From the NCBI GenBank assembly GCA_028282625.1, contig JANQHP010000059.1:1-11663 (forward strand): DNA of 11,663 bases, in the 5' to 3' direction. The translations under genes and the position numbers were made by a program. This DNA is from Rickettsiales bacterium. GTDB lineage: Bacteria > Pseudomonadota > Alphaproteobacteria > Rickettsiales > UBA8987. The notes beneath the pieces were generated by a model. That model saw only the letters and a program-made list of their open reading frames with translations, was not told the origin of the DNA and did not search any database. Each line of letters begins with the position of its first letter. Positions within the stretch are counted from its first letter, which is position 1. Of the stretch, positions 1 through 7,923 are shown one piece after another.

Positions 1-39
1 CGTGCGGCGATCAAACAACCCATGAAAGAGGGAGGATAG
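1..39 (+). CDS. rsmH: RsmH (MraW) 16S rRNA m4C1402 methyltransferase, C-terminal end only
   Basis: The first 13 codons form an open frame reading RAAIKQPMKEGG and ending in TAG at 37-39. RsmH proteins typically end in an Arg/Ala-rich tail of the type RSAKLRAA, and rsmH is the gene normally found directly before ftsL in proteobacterial dcw clusters. The enzyme N4-methylates C1402 in the ribosomal P site. Only the non-catalytic tail is present, so the call rests on position and the short RAA match. The ftsL ribosome binding site lies inside these last codons, with a 3-nt gap between the genes, so translation of the two is probably coupled. Confidence 0.7.
   Translation, partial: RAAIKQPMKEGG
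30..35 (+). promoter_or_regulatory. Shine-Dalgarno site for ftsL
   Basis: GGGAGG lies 7 nt before the ATG at 43 and within the last codons of rsmH. The strength and spacing support the start at 43 (or the adjacent ATG at 46) over any later one. Confidence 0.75.
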
Positions 40-42
40 ACA

Positions 43-360
43 ATGATGCGCCCTGCTACCTTTATGATTTTGGTATTTATTTCTGTGCTGGTCTTTTCAG
101 TTTTTCAGGTGGAATCTGCCGTGTCTCAAATGCGCAACGACCTCAAAGAGCTCCATCGGCAGGTGAAAAGCGACCGTGAGACCATTCATGTGTTGCGCGC
201 GGAATGGAGCTACCGTACGCGCCCGGCGCGCATACGTGCGATTGCCACCAAATATTTAGGCCTTTCGGTGATTGCTCCTTCGCAGGTTATTTCCTGGGAA
301 AGTTTGCCGGAATTACGTGAACCAGACCTGCATGATTCTTCATCAGAAGAGGGCTTTTAG
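43..360 (+). CDS. ftsL: Cell division protein FtsL, alphaproteobacterial type
   Basis: This is a 105-residue bitopic membrane protein. FtsL works with FtsB and FtsQ as a divisome scaffold and helps activate the FtsW-FtsI synthase. One transmembrane helix is visible at about residues 6-23. A heptad-like, charged periplasmic stretch (about 24-52) suits a coiled coil. It is followed by the signature AEW-Y--RP-RI---A-KYLGL at 53-74, seen in alphaproteobacterial FtsL proteins, and an acidic tail. Size and topology match the family, which is otherwise poorly conserved, so position between rsmH and ftsI adds much of the certainty. ATG at 43 and at 46 are both possible starts and differ by one residue. 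Only 3 nt separate the stop from ftsI. Confidence 0.85.
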   Translation: MMRPATFMILVFISVLVFSVFQVESAVSQMRNDLKELHRQVKSDRETIHVLRAEWSYRTRPARIRAIATKYLGLSVIAPSQVISWESLPELREPDLHDSSSEEGF

Positions 361-363
361 TCG

Positions 364-2130
364 ATGGCAAAACGCCCCCATACACGCTCTTCATCCGCGC
401 CTCGCAGAAGGAATACCTCTTCGGGTGCACCCAAGAAGGTGCAACGTATTGTGTTAAGTGGTGTGGTGGAGCAGGCGTTGAGTGTGGGTCGTATGCGTTT
501 GTTGTTTGTGGGGACGCTTTACGTGTGTGCTTTGGTGGCCATTACGGCACGTTTGGTGGTGATTGGTGTTGGAGGCATGGCAGATCAACATGATAAGGGG
601 CCAAGGCTGCATCAAGAGGCGCAGATTTTAGCGCGTGCCGAAATACGCGATCGGGAAGGCCAAGTGTTGGCGATGAATATGCGTATGCCTTCGCTTTACG
701 CGCATCCAAAAGAAATTATTGATATCCATGAGGCGGTAGAAGCGGTGGTGCGTGTGTTTCCTGATATGTCGCACCAGGCGCTGTATCGGATGCTAGATGG
801 TTCGCGGAAATTTGCCTGGATCAAGCGGCATATTTCGCCCAAGCAACAGGCGCAAATACACGAGCAGGGCATCCCGGGTTTTTATTTTGCAGAGGAAGAG
901 AAGCGTGTTTACCCGCATGGGGAACTTTTTGCGCATGTGCTCGGTGCGGTGAACGTGGATAATAAGGGCATTGTGGGCATTGAAAGATTTTTTGATGACA
1001 CGCTTCACACCCAAGCGGATCATTTGGATCTGACATTGGATATGCGGGTGCAATCGATTGTGGTGGATGCGCTTGCTGAAGCGTTTGAAGAATATCAGGC
1101 GCAGGCGGCTGCTGCGGTGGTGATGGACGCCAAAACCGGTGAGGTGCTTTCGCTGGTGAGCCTGCCTGCCTTCAATCCGAATGCACCGAAAACCATTCAA
1201 GGTAAGGCAGCTTTTAACCATGCGACCAAGGCGCTTTATGAGATGGGCTCTACCTTTAAGGCATTTACGCATGCGCTGGCTTTAGAAAGCGGTATGATGG
1301 ATTTACATACGCAGCTGGATGCGCGCAAGCCTTTGAAAATATCACGCTTTACCATTCGTGATCATCATCCCAAAAAGCGCTGGCTTAGCCTGCCAGAGGT
1401 GTTGATGTATTCTTCGAATATTGGCGCGGCGCGTATGGCAGATCACATTGGTGCGCCTTTGCAAAAGGCTTTTATGGAGAAACTTCATTTGCTGGATGGG
1501 CTGTTGATTGACCTGCCTGAGGTGGCGTCGCCACTTTATCCAGGCCAGTGGCAGCGTACGCAATCTATGACGATTTCTTATGGTCACGGCATTGCGGTGA
1601 CACCTTTGCATGTGGCAGCGGCGTTGGCACCTTTGGTCAATGGTGGGCTTTATTATATGCCGACGCTGGTGAAGGGGCGTATGGACCAAGACCCACAGCG
1701 TGTGATTTCTTCCCATACATCGGACAAGATGCGGAGCCTGTTGCACGCGGTAGTGGAACAGGGTACTGGAGGGCGCGCCCAGGCAGAAGGGTACTGGGTG
1801 GGAGGTAAAACAGGTACGGCAGAAAAGCCAAGCCAAAGCAGTTACGACAAAACACGGATGGTGACCTCTTTTGCGGGCGCTTTTCCTATTTATGAACCAC
1901 GGTATGTGGTGGTGGTGGTGATGGATGAGCCAAAGGGCAATGAGAACACATTTGGGTATGCCACCGCAGGCTTTACGGCTGCGCCTGTGGTCAAGGCGAT
2001 TGTGGAGCGTGCCGCTCCGGTGCTTGGCGTGGTGCCAGTGCCGCAGGATGATCCGGTGATGGAGGCGCGTATGGCGCTGCCGCAGGACGTGTTGCCGGCT
2101 GCGCCTGCACGTTTGGCTGCTCTACAGTAG
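364..2130 (+). CDS. ftsI: Peptidoglycan D,D-transpeptidase FtsI (PBP3), class B penicillin-binding protein
   Basis: FtsI cross-links septal peptidoglycan by forming D-Ala-meso-DAP bonds, acting in the periplasm as partner of FtsW. The 588 residues show a basic cytoplasmic N-terminus (1-43), one membrane anchor at about 46-70, and a PBP-dimer domain starting with RAEIRDREG (91-99) and including the typical GIVGIERFFD. The transpeptidase domain contains all three catalytic motifs: STFK at 296-299 (nucleophile S296), SSN at 350-352 and KTGT at 482-485. Length is normal for the family. There is no PASTA domain, and a Pro/Ala-rich tail of about 35 residues follows the catalytic core. The ATG at 364 sits 3 nt after ftsL, with a GAAGAGGG sequence about 10 nt upstream. 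All catalytic residues are intact, so it should be active and a beta-lactam target. Confidence 0.97.
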   Translation: MAKRPHTRSSSAPRRRNTSSGAPKKVQRIVLSGVVEQALSVGRMRLLFVGTLYVCALVAITARLVVIGVGGMADQHDKGPRLHQEAQILARAEIRDREGQVLAMNMRMPSLYAHPKEIIDIHEAVEAVVRVFPDMSHQALYRMLDGSRKFAWIKRHISPKQQAQIHEQGIPGFYFAEEEKRVYPHGELFAHVLGAVNVDNKGIVGIERFFDDTLHTQADHLDLTLDMRVQSIVVDALAEAFEEYQAQAAAAVVMDAKTGEVLSLVSLPAFNPNAPKTIQGKAAFNHATKALYEMGSTFKAFTHALALESGMMDLHTQLDARKPLKISRFTIRDHHPKKRWLSLPEVLMYSSNIGAARMADHIGAPLQKAFMEKLHLLDGLLIDLPEVASPLYPGQWQRTQSMTISYGHGIAVTPLHVAAALAPLVNGGLYYMPTLVKGRMDQDPQRVISSHTSDKMRSLLHAVVEQGTGGRAQAEGYWVGGKTGTAEKPSQSSYDKTRMVTSFAGAFPIYEPRYVVVVVMDEPKGNENTFGYATAGFTAAPVVKAIVERAAPVLGVVPVPQDDPVMEARMALPQDVLPAAPARLAALQ

Positions 2131-2139
2131 GTTTTTGTG

Positions 2140-3651
2140 ATGCTAGATGCCGCCTCTACGAAGCTAGTCTCCCTGGATTGGCTGATCGAGGGGCTGCCGA
2201 TGGAGGGTGGTGAAGCGGGTTTTCTTCCCAACATTACCGGTTTGGCAGAGGATTCGCGTGCGTGCACAGCGGGATTTTTATTTGCAGGATTACCGGGGGT
2301 GGCGGCCAATGGTGTGGATTTTGTGGCGGATGCGGTGACGCGCGGTGCAGTGGCGTTGTTGGTGCCAGAAGGTGTCGTGTTACCGGATGTGGCAGGGGAT
2401 GTGGTGGTCATCAAGAGTCAGGATATCTACGAGGATTGGGCAAGGGTGGTGCGTCGGTTTTTAGCAGCGCAACCGGGTGCCAAGGGCTACCCGCAGAAGC
2501 TGGTGGGTGTGACGGGGACGAATGGCAAAAGCTCGGTGGTGCATTTTTGCCGGCAGATATGGCATGCGCTTGGTATAAAGGCTGCCAGCATTGGAACGCT
2601 TGGTGTGATGGTGGATGCGGATCGCTTGATCGAGCCGTTGTTGCATACCACGCCTTCGATTTTGCAGATGCATCAATGGCTGGATCGACTTGCGCGATTG
2701 GGTGTAAGCTATGTGGCGGTGGAAGCCTCCAGCCATGGACTGGACCAGCAGCGTTTGGCGGGTATGGTTTTTGACGCGGCAGGTTATACCCAGCTGAGCC
2801 GCGACCATTTGGACTATCATGGGGATATGGCCTCCTATGCGGCTGCCAAGCAGTTATTATTTACACGTCATGTGCAAGCAGATGGCGTGGCGGTACTCAA
2901 TCGTGATGACGGGCATTATAAGGATTTTGAGACGGCGGTCGGGCAGGCGGCGCTAGTGCGTTATGGCAAGGCGGGCAAGGAATTGCAGTTAGTGGATGTG
3001 AAGATGTTGCCGTATGGAATGGAGATGGAGGTACAGACGCTTCAAGGCCGCCACCGGTTGGAGGTGCCGCTGATTGGCAGTTTCCAGGCGGAGAATCTGC
3101 TCTGTGCGCTTGGGCTTGTGTTGGCAACGACCGATAAGGGTGAAGAAGAAGTGATGGCAAGCACACGCAAAGTGACGGCTTTGCACGGACGGATGGAGTG
3201 TGTGGCACGGCATGAAGTAGGCGCGATGATTGTGGTGGATTATGCCCATACGCCGGATGCACTGGAGAAGGCACTGCGTGCGGTGCGGTCGCATTGTGCG
3301 AGCAGGCTGCATCTGGTGTTTGGGTGCGGCGGCAACCGTGATGTGGGCAAGCGTGCAGAGATGGGCGCGGTAGCATATCAGCATGCCGATAGGGTCATCG
3401 TGACCGATGACAACCCGCGGAATGAGGCGCCGGAGCAGATTCGTGCGGCGATTATGCAAGCCTGCCCTGGCGCCAAAGAGGTGGGGGATAGGAGGGAGGC
3501 GATTGACCAGGCGATCGATGGTTTGAGAGAGGGGGATGTGCTGATTGTGGCGGGTAAAGGGCATGAGGACTATCAGCTGGTGGGTACAGAAAAGCTGGCA
3601 TTTTCTGACAGTCGGGTGATAGTAGAGCATCCCAAAACAGTGGCGGTATGA
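2140..3651 (+). CDS. murE: UDP-MurNAc-tripeptide synthetase MurE (meso-diaminopimelate-adding)
   Basis: MurE is a cytoplasmic ATP-dependent ligase that adds the third stem-peptide residue to UDP-MurNAc-L-Ala-D-Glu. Counting from ATG 2140 there are 503 residues. The N-terminal UDP-binding domain has EDSR followed by GFLFAGLPG. The ATP loop is TGTNGKSS at 125-132 (K130). EASSHGLDQ lies at 195-203. K237, in the HGDM-x-SY-x-AAK segment, corresponds to the carbamylated lysine. DNPR at 424-427 is the motif of enzymes that use meso-DAP rather than L-lysine. A GTG at 2137 directly precedes the ATG and could also start the protein. An AGG at 2129-2131 is 8 nt from the ATG, which I prefer. The gene ends in an ATGA overlap with murF. 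Confidence 0.96.
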   Translation: MLDAASTKLVSLDWLIEGLPMEGGEAGFLPNITGLAEDSRACTAGFLFAGLPGVAANGVDFVADAVTRGAVALLVPEGVVLPDVAGDVVVIKSQDIYEDWARVVRRFLAAQPGAKGYPQKLVGVTGTNGKSSVVHFCRQIWHALGIKAASIGTLGVMVDADRLIEPLLHTTPSILQMHQWLDRLARLGVSYVAVEASSHGLDQQRLAGMVFDAAGYTQLSRDHLDYHGDMASYAAAKQLLFTRHVQADGVAVLNRDDGHYKDFETAVGQAALVRYGKAGKELQLVDVKMLPYGMEMEVQTLQGRHRLEVPLIGSFQAENLLCALGLVLATTDKGEEEVMASTRKVTALHGRMECVARHEVGAMIVVDYAHTPDALEKALRAVRSHCASRLHLVFGCGGNRDVGKRAEMGAVAYQHADRVIVTDDNPRNEAPEQIRAAIMQACPGAKEVGDRREAIDQAIDGLREGDVLIVAGKGHEDYQLVGTEKLAFSDSRVIVEHPKTVAV

Positions 3652-5069
3652 TGGCAGATTTATGGACGATAGAGGAAATGAGCCAAGCGCTTGGGTATGA
3701 CGTTTCCTTGAAGCCTTTATGTGGCATGCGTGGCATCAGCATTGACTCGCGTAGCCTAGCTTCCGGCGATATGTTTTTGGCGCTCTCAGGTGCGCAGCAT
3801 GATGGGCATGATTATGTGACGCAGGCGTTTGAGAAGGGTGCGGCCTGCGCGGTGGTGGAGCGCGTGCCTTCGGGTTTAAGCAAGGTGCAGCAGGAGGCTT
3901 GCGTGTGTGCACGGGATGTGACGCAGGCGTTGCTTCAGCTTGCACGTTGGCGTAGGGAGCATGTGGATGCGCGTGTGGTGGGAATCACAGGCAGCGTGGG
4001 GAAGACGAGTGTGAAGACCTGGCTGCATGCGGTGTTGCAAGAGCAGTGCCGCACGCATGCCACGCAAGGGAATTTGAATAATCACCTGGGTTTGCCACTT
4101 ACATTGGCGCGCATGCCACGTGATACGGAAGTGGCGGTGCTGGAGATGGGCATGAACCATGCGGGAGAGCTGACCGAATTAAGTCAGATGGCCAAGCCGG
4201 ATCTGGCCGTGATTACGGCGGTGGAGGCGGTGCATATGGAGCATTTTTCAGCGGTCAGCGATATTGCGCGTGCCAAATCGGAGATTGCAGCAGGCCTGTT
4301 GCCAGAGGGTACGATGCTGCTTCCGGCGGATAACCCGCATCTGGAGGTGATGCATGCCGAAATGAAGCGGTACGGCGTGCTACATGTGGTGCATGCGGGC
4401 GAAGGTGAAATGGCGGCATATCGTTTGATGGGAGTGATGCCTGAGCAGGGTGGCCAACGGGTGCAGGTGACCCTTGCGGGGCAGGCTTATGATTACCATC
4501 TGCCTTTTTTGGGCGGACATCATGCGAGCAATAGTGTGATGGTGCTGGCGCTGGTGCATCTGCTTGGGTGTGATGTGCTGCAGGCGATCAAGGTGCTGGA
4601 GCAGCAGCAACCGTGTGTGGGAAGGGGTGTGGTGGCCTCGTTGCCCTGCCCAGGCGATAAGACGCAGCATTATACGCTGATCGATGATAGTTATAACGCC
4701 AGTCCTGTTTCCATGCGTGCTGCACTTCAGGTGCTTGGAGCAGCCAAGACACAAGGAAAGCGGATTGCGGTGCTGGGCGATATGCTGGAGATGGGCGAGG
4801 AAGAGGTGGCGCATCATCTGGCGTTAAAAGAGGCGGTGGAGCAGGCGGGTGTGGCGCTTCTTTTGACAAAAGGCCCTTTGATGGAGGCGTTGCATCGCGC
4901 ATGCCGGGAAGATAGGAAGGCGGTCCATGCAGAAAATGCACAGGCGTTGCTTGCTTTGTTGCAACAAGAGATTGCGCCTGGGGACGTGGTGCTGGTAAAA
5001 GGGTCGCATGGTAGCGGCATGTGGCACGTGGTGCAGATGCTGCAACAAGAGAGTGCATCAAAAGGATAG
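3648..5069 (+). CDS. murF: UDP-MurNAc-tripeptide:D-Ala-D-Ala ligase MurF
   Basis: MurF finishes the cytoplasmic pentapeptide precursor by adding D-Ala-D-Ala, using ATP. The 473-residue product has the UDP-binding domain motif IDSRSLASGDMFLAL near the N-terminus. Its ATP loop is TGSVGKTS at 114-121 (K119). NLNNHLG lies at 142-148 and EMGMNHAGE at 166-174. DDSYNASP at 346-353 and VLGDMLEMG follow in the C-terminal part. These together are diagnostic of MurF rather than of MurC, MurD or MurE. The ATG at 3648 overlaps the murE stop by 4 nt, and a second ATG follows at 3651. The overlap suggests translational coupling with murE, giving matched levels of the enzymes for successive steps. Length is normal. 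Confidence 0.96.
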   Translation: MMADLWTIEEMSQALGYDVSLKPLCGMRGISIDSRSLASGDMFLALSGAQHDGHDYVTQAFEKGAACAVVERVPSGLSKVQQEACVCARDVTQALLQLARWRREHVDARVVGITGSVGKTSVKTWLHAVLQEQCRTHATQGNLNNHLGLPLTLARMPRDTEVAVLEMGMNHAGELTELSQMAKPDLAVITAVEAVHMEHFSAVSDIARAKSEIAAGLLPEGTMLLPADNPHLEVMHAEMKRYGVLHVVHAGEGEMAAYRLMGVMPEQGGQRVQVTLAGQAYDYHLPFLGGHHASNSVMVLALVHLLGCDVLQAIKVLEQQQPCVGRGVVASLPCPGDKTQHYTLIDDSYNASPVSMRAALQVLGAAKTQGKRIAVLGDMLEMGEEEVAHHLALKEAVEQAGVALLLTKGPLMEALHRACREDRKAVHAENAQALLALLQQEIAPGDVVLVKGSHGSGMWHVVQMLQQESASKG

Positions 5070-5077
5070 GTTGACCC

Positions 5078-6166
5078 ATGTTGTATGAATGGCTACTGCC
5101 TCTTGCGGATGAATATGCTGCGTTCAACCTCTTTCGTTATCTGACATTTCGGAGTGGTGGTGCCTTGTTTACCGCGTTGATTCTCGGGCTTTTTCTTGGG
5201 CCGTGGATGATTCGTCGCTTAAGCGGCATGCAGGAAGAAGGCCAGCCCTTACGCGCGGACGGGCCGCCTTCGCATCTGCTGACGAAAAAGGGAACGCCGA
5301 CAATGGGCGGGCTGCTGATGTTGTTTGCGGGCTTGGTGGCAACGCTCTTATGGGCGGATCTAACGAATGGATATGTGTGGATTGTGCTGGGTGTGCTGCT
5401 TGGATTTGGCTTGCTTGGGGCGATGGATGATATGCTCAAGCTCACCAGGCGGACGCATAATGGGATGTCAGCCAGGGTGAAGCTGATTGGACAGTGGAGC
5501 ATTGCGGCGGTGGCCTGTTACGCAGTGATGGAGCAGGCGGCTCCTTCGCAAGCGACGCATTTGGCGGTGCCTTTTGTGAAGGATTTCCTGTGGAATATGG
5601 GGTGGTTTTATCTGATCTTTGCGATGGTGGTGGTGGTGGGTGCTTCCAATGCGGTGAATTTGACCGATGGGTTGGATGGGCTCGCGATTGTGCCGGTGAT
5701 GATTGCCTGCGGGTGTTTTGGGCTGATTAGCTGGCTGGTGGGCAATGCGGTTTTTGCGGAGTATTTGCAGCTGCATCCGGTGCCAGGCAGCGGGGATTTG
5801 ATGGTGGTGTGTGCGGCGATGATTGGCGCTGGGCTGGCGTTTTTGTGGTATAACGCGCCGCCGGCGCAAGTGTTTATGGGGGATACGGGTAGCTTGGCGC
5901 TGGGCGGTGTGCTTGGGATTGTGAGCGTGATTACCAAGCATGAGCTGGTGCTTGCGATTGTGGGTGGTCTTTTTGTGATGGAAACGCTTTCGGTGATGAT
6001 CCAGGTGGCCTATTTCAAGCTAACGGGCAAGCGGGTCTTTTTGATGGCGCCGATCCATCACCATTTTGAGAAGAAGGGGTGGTCGGAACCGACGATTGTG
6101 GTGCGCTTTTGGATTATTGCGGTGGTGTTTGCCTTGATTGGTCTGGCAACGCTGAAGCTTCGGTAG
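5078..6166 (+). CDS. mraY: Phospho-MurNAc-pentapeptide translocase MraY (lipid I synthase)
   Basis: MraY is an integral inner-membrane enzyme that transfers phospho-MurNAc-pentapeptide from UDP to undecaprenyl phosphate, making lipid I. The 362 residues contain many hydrophobic segments, consistent with the ten helices of the family. The active-site aspartates are present: D117 and D118 in GAMDDMLK, and D269 in FMGDTGS. NLTDGLDG lies at 194-201, PTMGGLL is near the N-terminus, and the cytoplasmic histidine motif IHHHFEKKGW has H327-H329. Length and spacing are close to those of well-studied MraY proteins. ATG 5078 lies 8 nt after the murF stop, with AGGATAGG-type sequence just upstream. The gene is followed after 6 nt by a lipid kinase gene, which is not its usual neighbour. 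Confidence 0.97.
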   Translation: MLYEWLLPLADEYAAFNLFRYLTFRSGGALFTALILGLFLGPWMIRRLSGMQEEGQPLRADGPPSHLLTKKGTPTMGGLLMLFAGLVATLLWADLTNGYVWIVLGVLLGFGLLGAMDDMLKLTRRTHNGMSARVKLIGQWSIAAVACYAVMEQAAPSQATHLAVPFVKDFLWNMGWFYLIFAMVVVVGASNAVNLTDGLDGLAIVPVMIACGCFGLISWLVGNAVFAEYLQLHPVPGSGDLMVVCAAMIGAGLAFLWYNAPPAQVFMGDTGSLALGGVLGIVSVITKHELVLAIVGGLFVMETLSVMIQVAYFKLTGKRVFLMAPIHHHFEKKGWSEPTIVVRFWIIAVVFALIGLATLKLR

Positions 6167-6172
6167 GTGGGC

Positions 6173-6535
6173 ATGGCAAAGCACACGATAAGCGTTGCAA
6201 AATTCTGGCGTGCGACCGGGTTTGCGCTGCAAGGTTTGCAAGCCGCATGGAAAGAGGAAGCCGCGTTTAAAGTGGAGCTTGTGGGTTTTGCGGTAGCATG
6301 CATGTTGCTTTTCTTTCTGCCGGTCAGTTGGATACAGGGCGTTTTGATGGTGGCAGCGTTGTTGCTTGTGTTGATGGCGGAGATGTTCAACACGGCGATT
6401 GAAGCGGTGGTGGATAAAGCCTCACCGGAGCAGAACCCGCTTGCCAAAAAAGCCAAGGACGCGGCGGCGGCCGGTGTGTTGCTGAGTGTGGTGCTGTGCG
6501 CTGTGGTGTGGGTGGGCATGCTTGTTTCCTTGTGA
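6173..6535 (+). CDS. dgkA: Diacylglycerol kinase family protein (DgkA; possibly undecaprenol kinase)
   Basis: This is a small integral-membrane lipid kinase of 120 residues (E. coli DgkA has about 122). Family members use ATP to phosphorylate diacylglycerol to phosphatidic acid, or, in Gram-positive relatives, undecaprenol to undecaprenyl phosphate. Visible features are a surface helix with GLQAAWKEEAAFKVEL (E29, E35), then EMFNTAIEAVVD (E70, N73, E77, D81) matching the E. coli E69/N72/E76 catalytic cluster, NPLAKKAKD, and three hydrophobic helices. A GTG at 6167 could extend it by two residues. I chose ATG 6173 because TAGG just upstream can serve as its binding site. It begins 6 nt after mraY and shares one nucleotide with murD, so it is a true operon member. 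Its substrate cannot be decided from sequence. Position beside mraY makes undecaprenol plausible. Confidence 0.92.
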   Translation: MAKHTISVAKFWRATGFALQGLQAAWKEEAAFKVELVGFAVACMLLFFLPVSWIQGVLMVAALLLVLMAEMFNTAIEAVVDKASPEQNPLAKKAKDAAAAGVLLSVVLCAVVWVGMLVSL

Positions 6536-7923
6536 TGGGTAAGAAGAAAACCACCTATGGCGTGTTTGGCTTAGGGATTTCAGGCCAGGCTGCGATTCGT
6601 TTTTTGCATGGTCAGGGGAAGCAGGTGTTTGCCTGGGATGACAAGGGCAAGCCCGATGACGCACCGATATTGGAAGGGGTGGCGTATCTTCCTTTTGAGG
6701 CGTGGCCCTGGGAGGAGATGGATAGATTGGTGCTTTCGCCAGGTGTGCCGCTCACCCATCCGAAGCCGCATGCCGTGGTGGAGCATGCACGGGCAGCCGG
6801 ATGTGTGATTACCGGTGATGTGTCACTTTTTATGCAGGCCAATCCGCAAGCGCGCTATGTGGCGATTAGTGGGACGAATGGGAAATCGACCACGGCATCG
6901 CTGCTGTTTCACTTGCTGCAGGAGGCGGGTATACCCTCGCAGCTTGGAGGCAATATTGGTGTGCCTGCTTGTGCGCTGGCGCCGCCGGCAGAAGCTGAGG
7001 TGGTGGTGCTGGAACTTTCTTCCTATCAGTTGGATTTGCTGGGTAAGGAGCGTTTCGATATGAGCATGTTGCTCAATATTACGCCCGATCATTTGGATCG
7101 GCATGGCGATATGGAAGGCTATTGCCGGGCGAAAAGTCGCTTGTTTTCCTATCAAACGCCAGGTGATGTGGCGATTGTGGCGACAGATGACGAGTATACA
7201 CGTGCCATTGCAGCGGAAGTAGAACAAGGCGATGCTGCTTTGGTCAGGGTTTCGGGCTATGGCGCAGAAAAAGTGGATGTGGTGGTGAAAGAAGGGGAGG
7301 TGCTGGTGCAACATCCGGCGATGGCAGAGGGTGCTTATCCTTTTGCTCCTTCTGCAGCGTTGGCAGGTGTGCACGCACGGCAGAATGTAGCAGCAGCCTG
7401 GGTAGCAGGTGCGTTGCTTGGGGTTGCGCCGGAGGTAATGCAAAAAGGGGTGGCATCGTTTGAAGGTTTGCCGCACCGGATGCAGCATGTGGCAAGGGTT
7501 GGCGGTGTAACATTTGTGAATGATAGCAAGGCCACCAATGCGGAGGCGGCGCGCTATGCCTTGCAGAGCTTTGAGGATATTTACTGGATTGCGGGTGGGC
7601 GCGCGAAGGCGGAAGGCGCGCTGCCGCTGCTGCCTTATCTGCAGCATGTACGGCATGTCGCACTCATTGGGGAAGCGGCTAACGCATTTGCACAGGTGCT
7701 TGAACCGCATGTGGACACGGAGTGTTGCGTGGACCTGGACGCGGCGTTGGCGCTTAGCGTGGAGAAAGCCCGGCAAGGGCAGGCAGCCGGGCAAAAGCCG
7801 GTGGTGCTTCTTTCTCCTGCCTGTGCTTCTTTTGATCAGTTTCCGAATTTTGCGGCGCGTGGTGAGGCTTTTTGTACGTGGGTGCAGCAATATGCGTCGC
7901 AGACAAAGGATGGTTCAAGGTGA
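6535..7923 (+). CDS. murD: UDP-MurNAc-L-Ala:D-glutamate ligase MurD
   Basis: MurD is a cytoplasmic ligase that adds D-glutamate to UDP-MurNAc-L-Ala with ATP, the step before MurE. From ATG 6535 it has 462 residues. It starts with a Rossmann-like GVFGLGISG, then ISGTNGKST at 111-119 (K117 in the ATP loop). LELSSYQLD and NITPDHLDRHGDMEGY follow, then NDSKATN at 329-335 and a C-terminal LLSPACASFDQFPNF, all typical of MurD. The start overlaps the dgkA stop (TGATG). A GTG at 6532 would give a GTGA overlap instead. No good Shine-Dalgarno sequence is visible, so reinitiation after dgkA is likely. A longer reading back to GTG 6496 adds residues unlike MurD and is not favoured. The 3' end overlaps ftsW. 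Confidence 0.96.
   Translation: MGKKKTTYGVFGLGISGQAAIRFLHGQGKQVFAWDDKGKPDDAPILEGVAYLPFEAWPWEEMDRLVLSPGVPLTHPKPHAVVEHARAAGCVITGDVSLFMQANPQARYVAISGTNGKSTTASLLFHLLQEAGIPSQLGGNIGVPACALAPPAEAEVVVLELSSYQLDLLGKERFDMSMLLNITPDHLDRHGDMEGYCRAKSRLFSYQTPGDVAIVATDDEYTRAIAAEVEQGDAALVRVSGYGAEKVDVVVKEGEVLVQHPAMAEGAYPFAPSAALAGVHARQNVAAAWVAGALLGVAPEVMQKGVASFEGLPHRMQHVARVGGVTFVNDSKATNAEAARYALQSFEDIYWIAGGRAKAEGALPLLPYLQHVRHVALIGEAANAFAQVLEPHVDTECCVDLDAALALSVEKARQGQAAGQKPVVLLSPACASFDQFPNFAARGEAFCTWVQQYASQTKDGSR
7905..7913 (+). promoter_or_regulatory. Shine-Dalgarno site deciding the ftsW start
   Basis: AAAGGATGG inside the end of murD lies 6-9 nt before GTG 7920. It supports that GTG as the ftsW start over the upstream in-frame TTG at 7872. 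Confidence 0.55.

Noticed and set aside
5619..5640. GTG-rich runs (here and at about 1905-1921) as simple repeats
   Set aside because: They encode valine stretches in a membrane helix of MraY and a beta strand of FtsI. The genome simply prefers GTG for valine.
6496..6534. Upstream GTG extension of murD by 13 residues
   Set aside because: The extra residues do not resemble a MurD N-terminus and would overlap dgkA by 40 nt. The TGATG start gives the expected beginning just before the GVFGLGISG loop.
6823..7890. Long minus-strand open frame of 355 codons opposite murD
   Set aside because: It lies wholly opposite a well-supported gene, and its Arg/His/Cys-rich translation is typical of antisense shadow frames. 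The other long minus-strand frames in the window show the same pattern.
7872..7919. TTG-initiated extension of ftsW
   Set aside because: The GTG at 7920 has a proper binding site and a GTGA overlap, and the added residues come from the out-of-frame end of murD.
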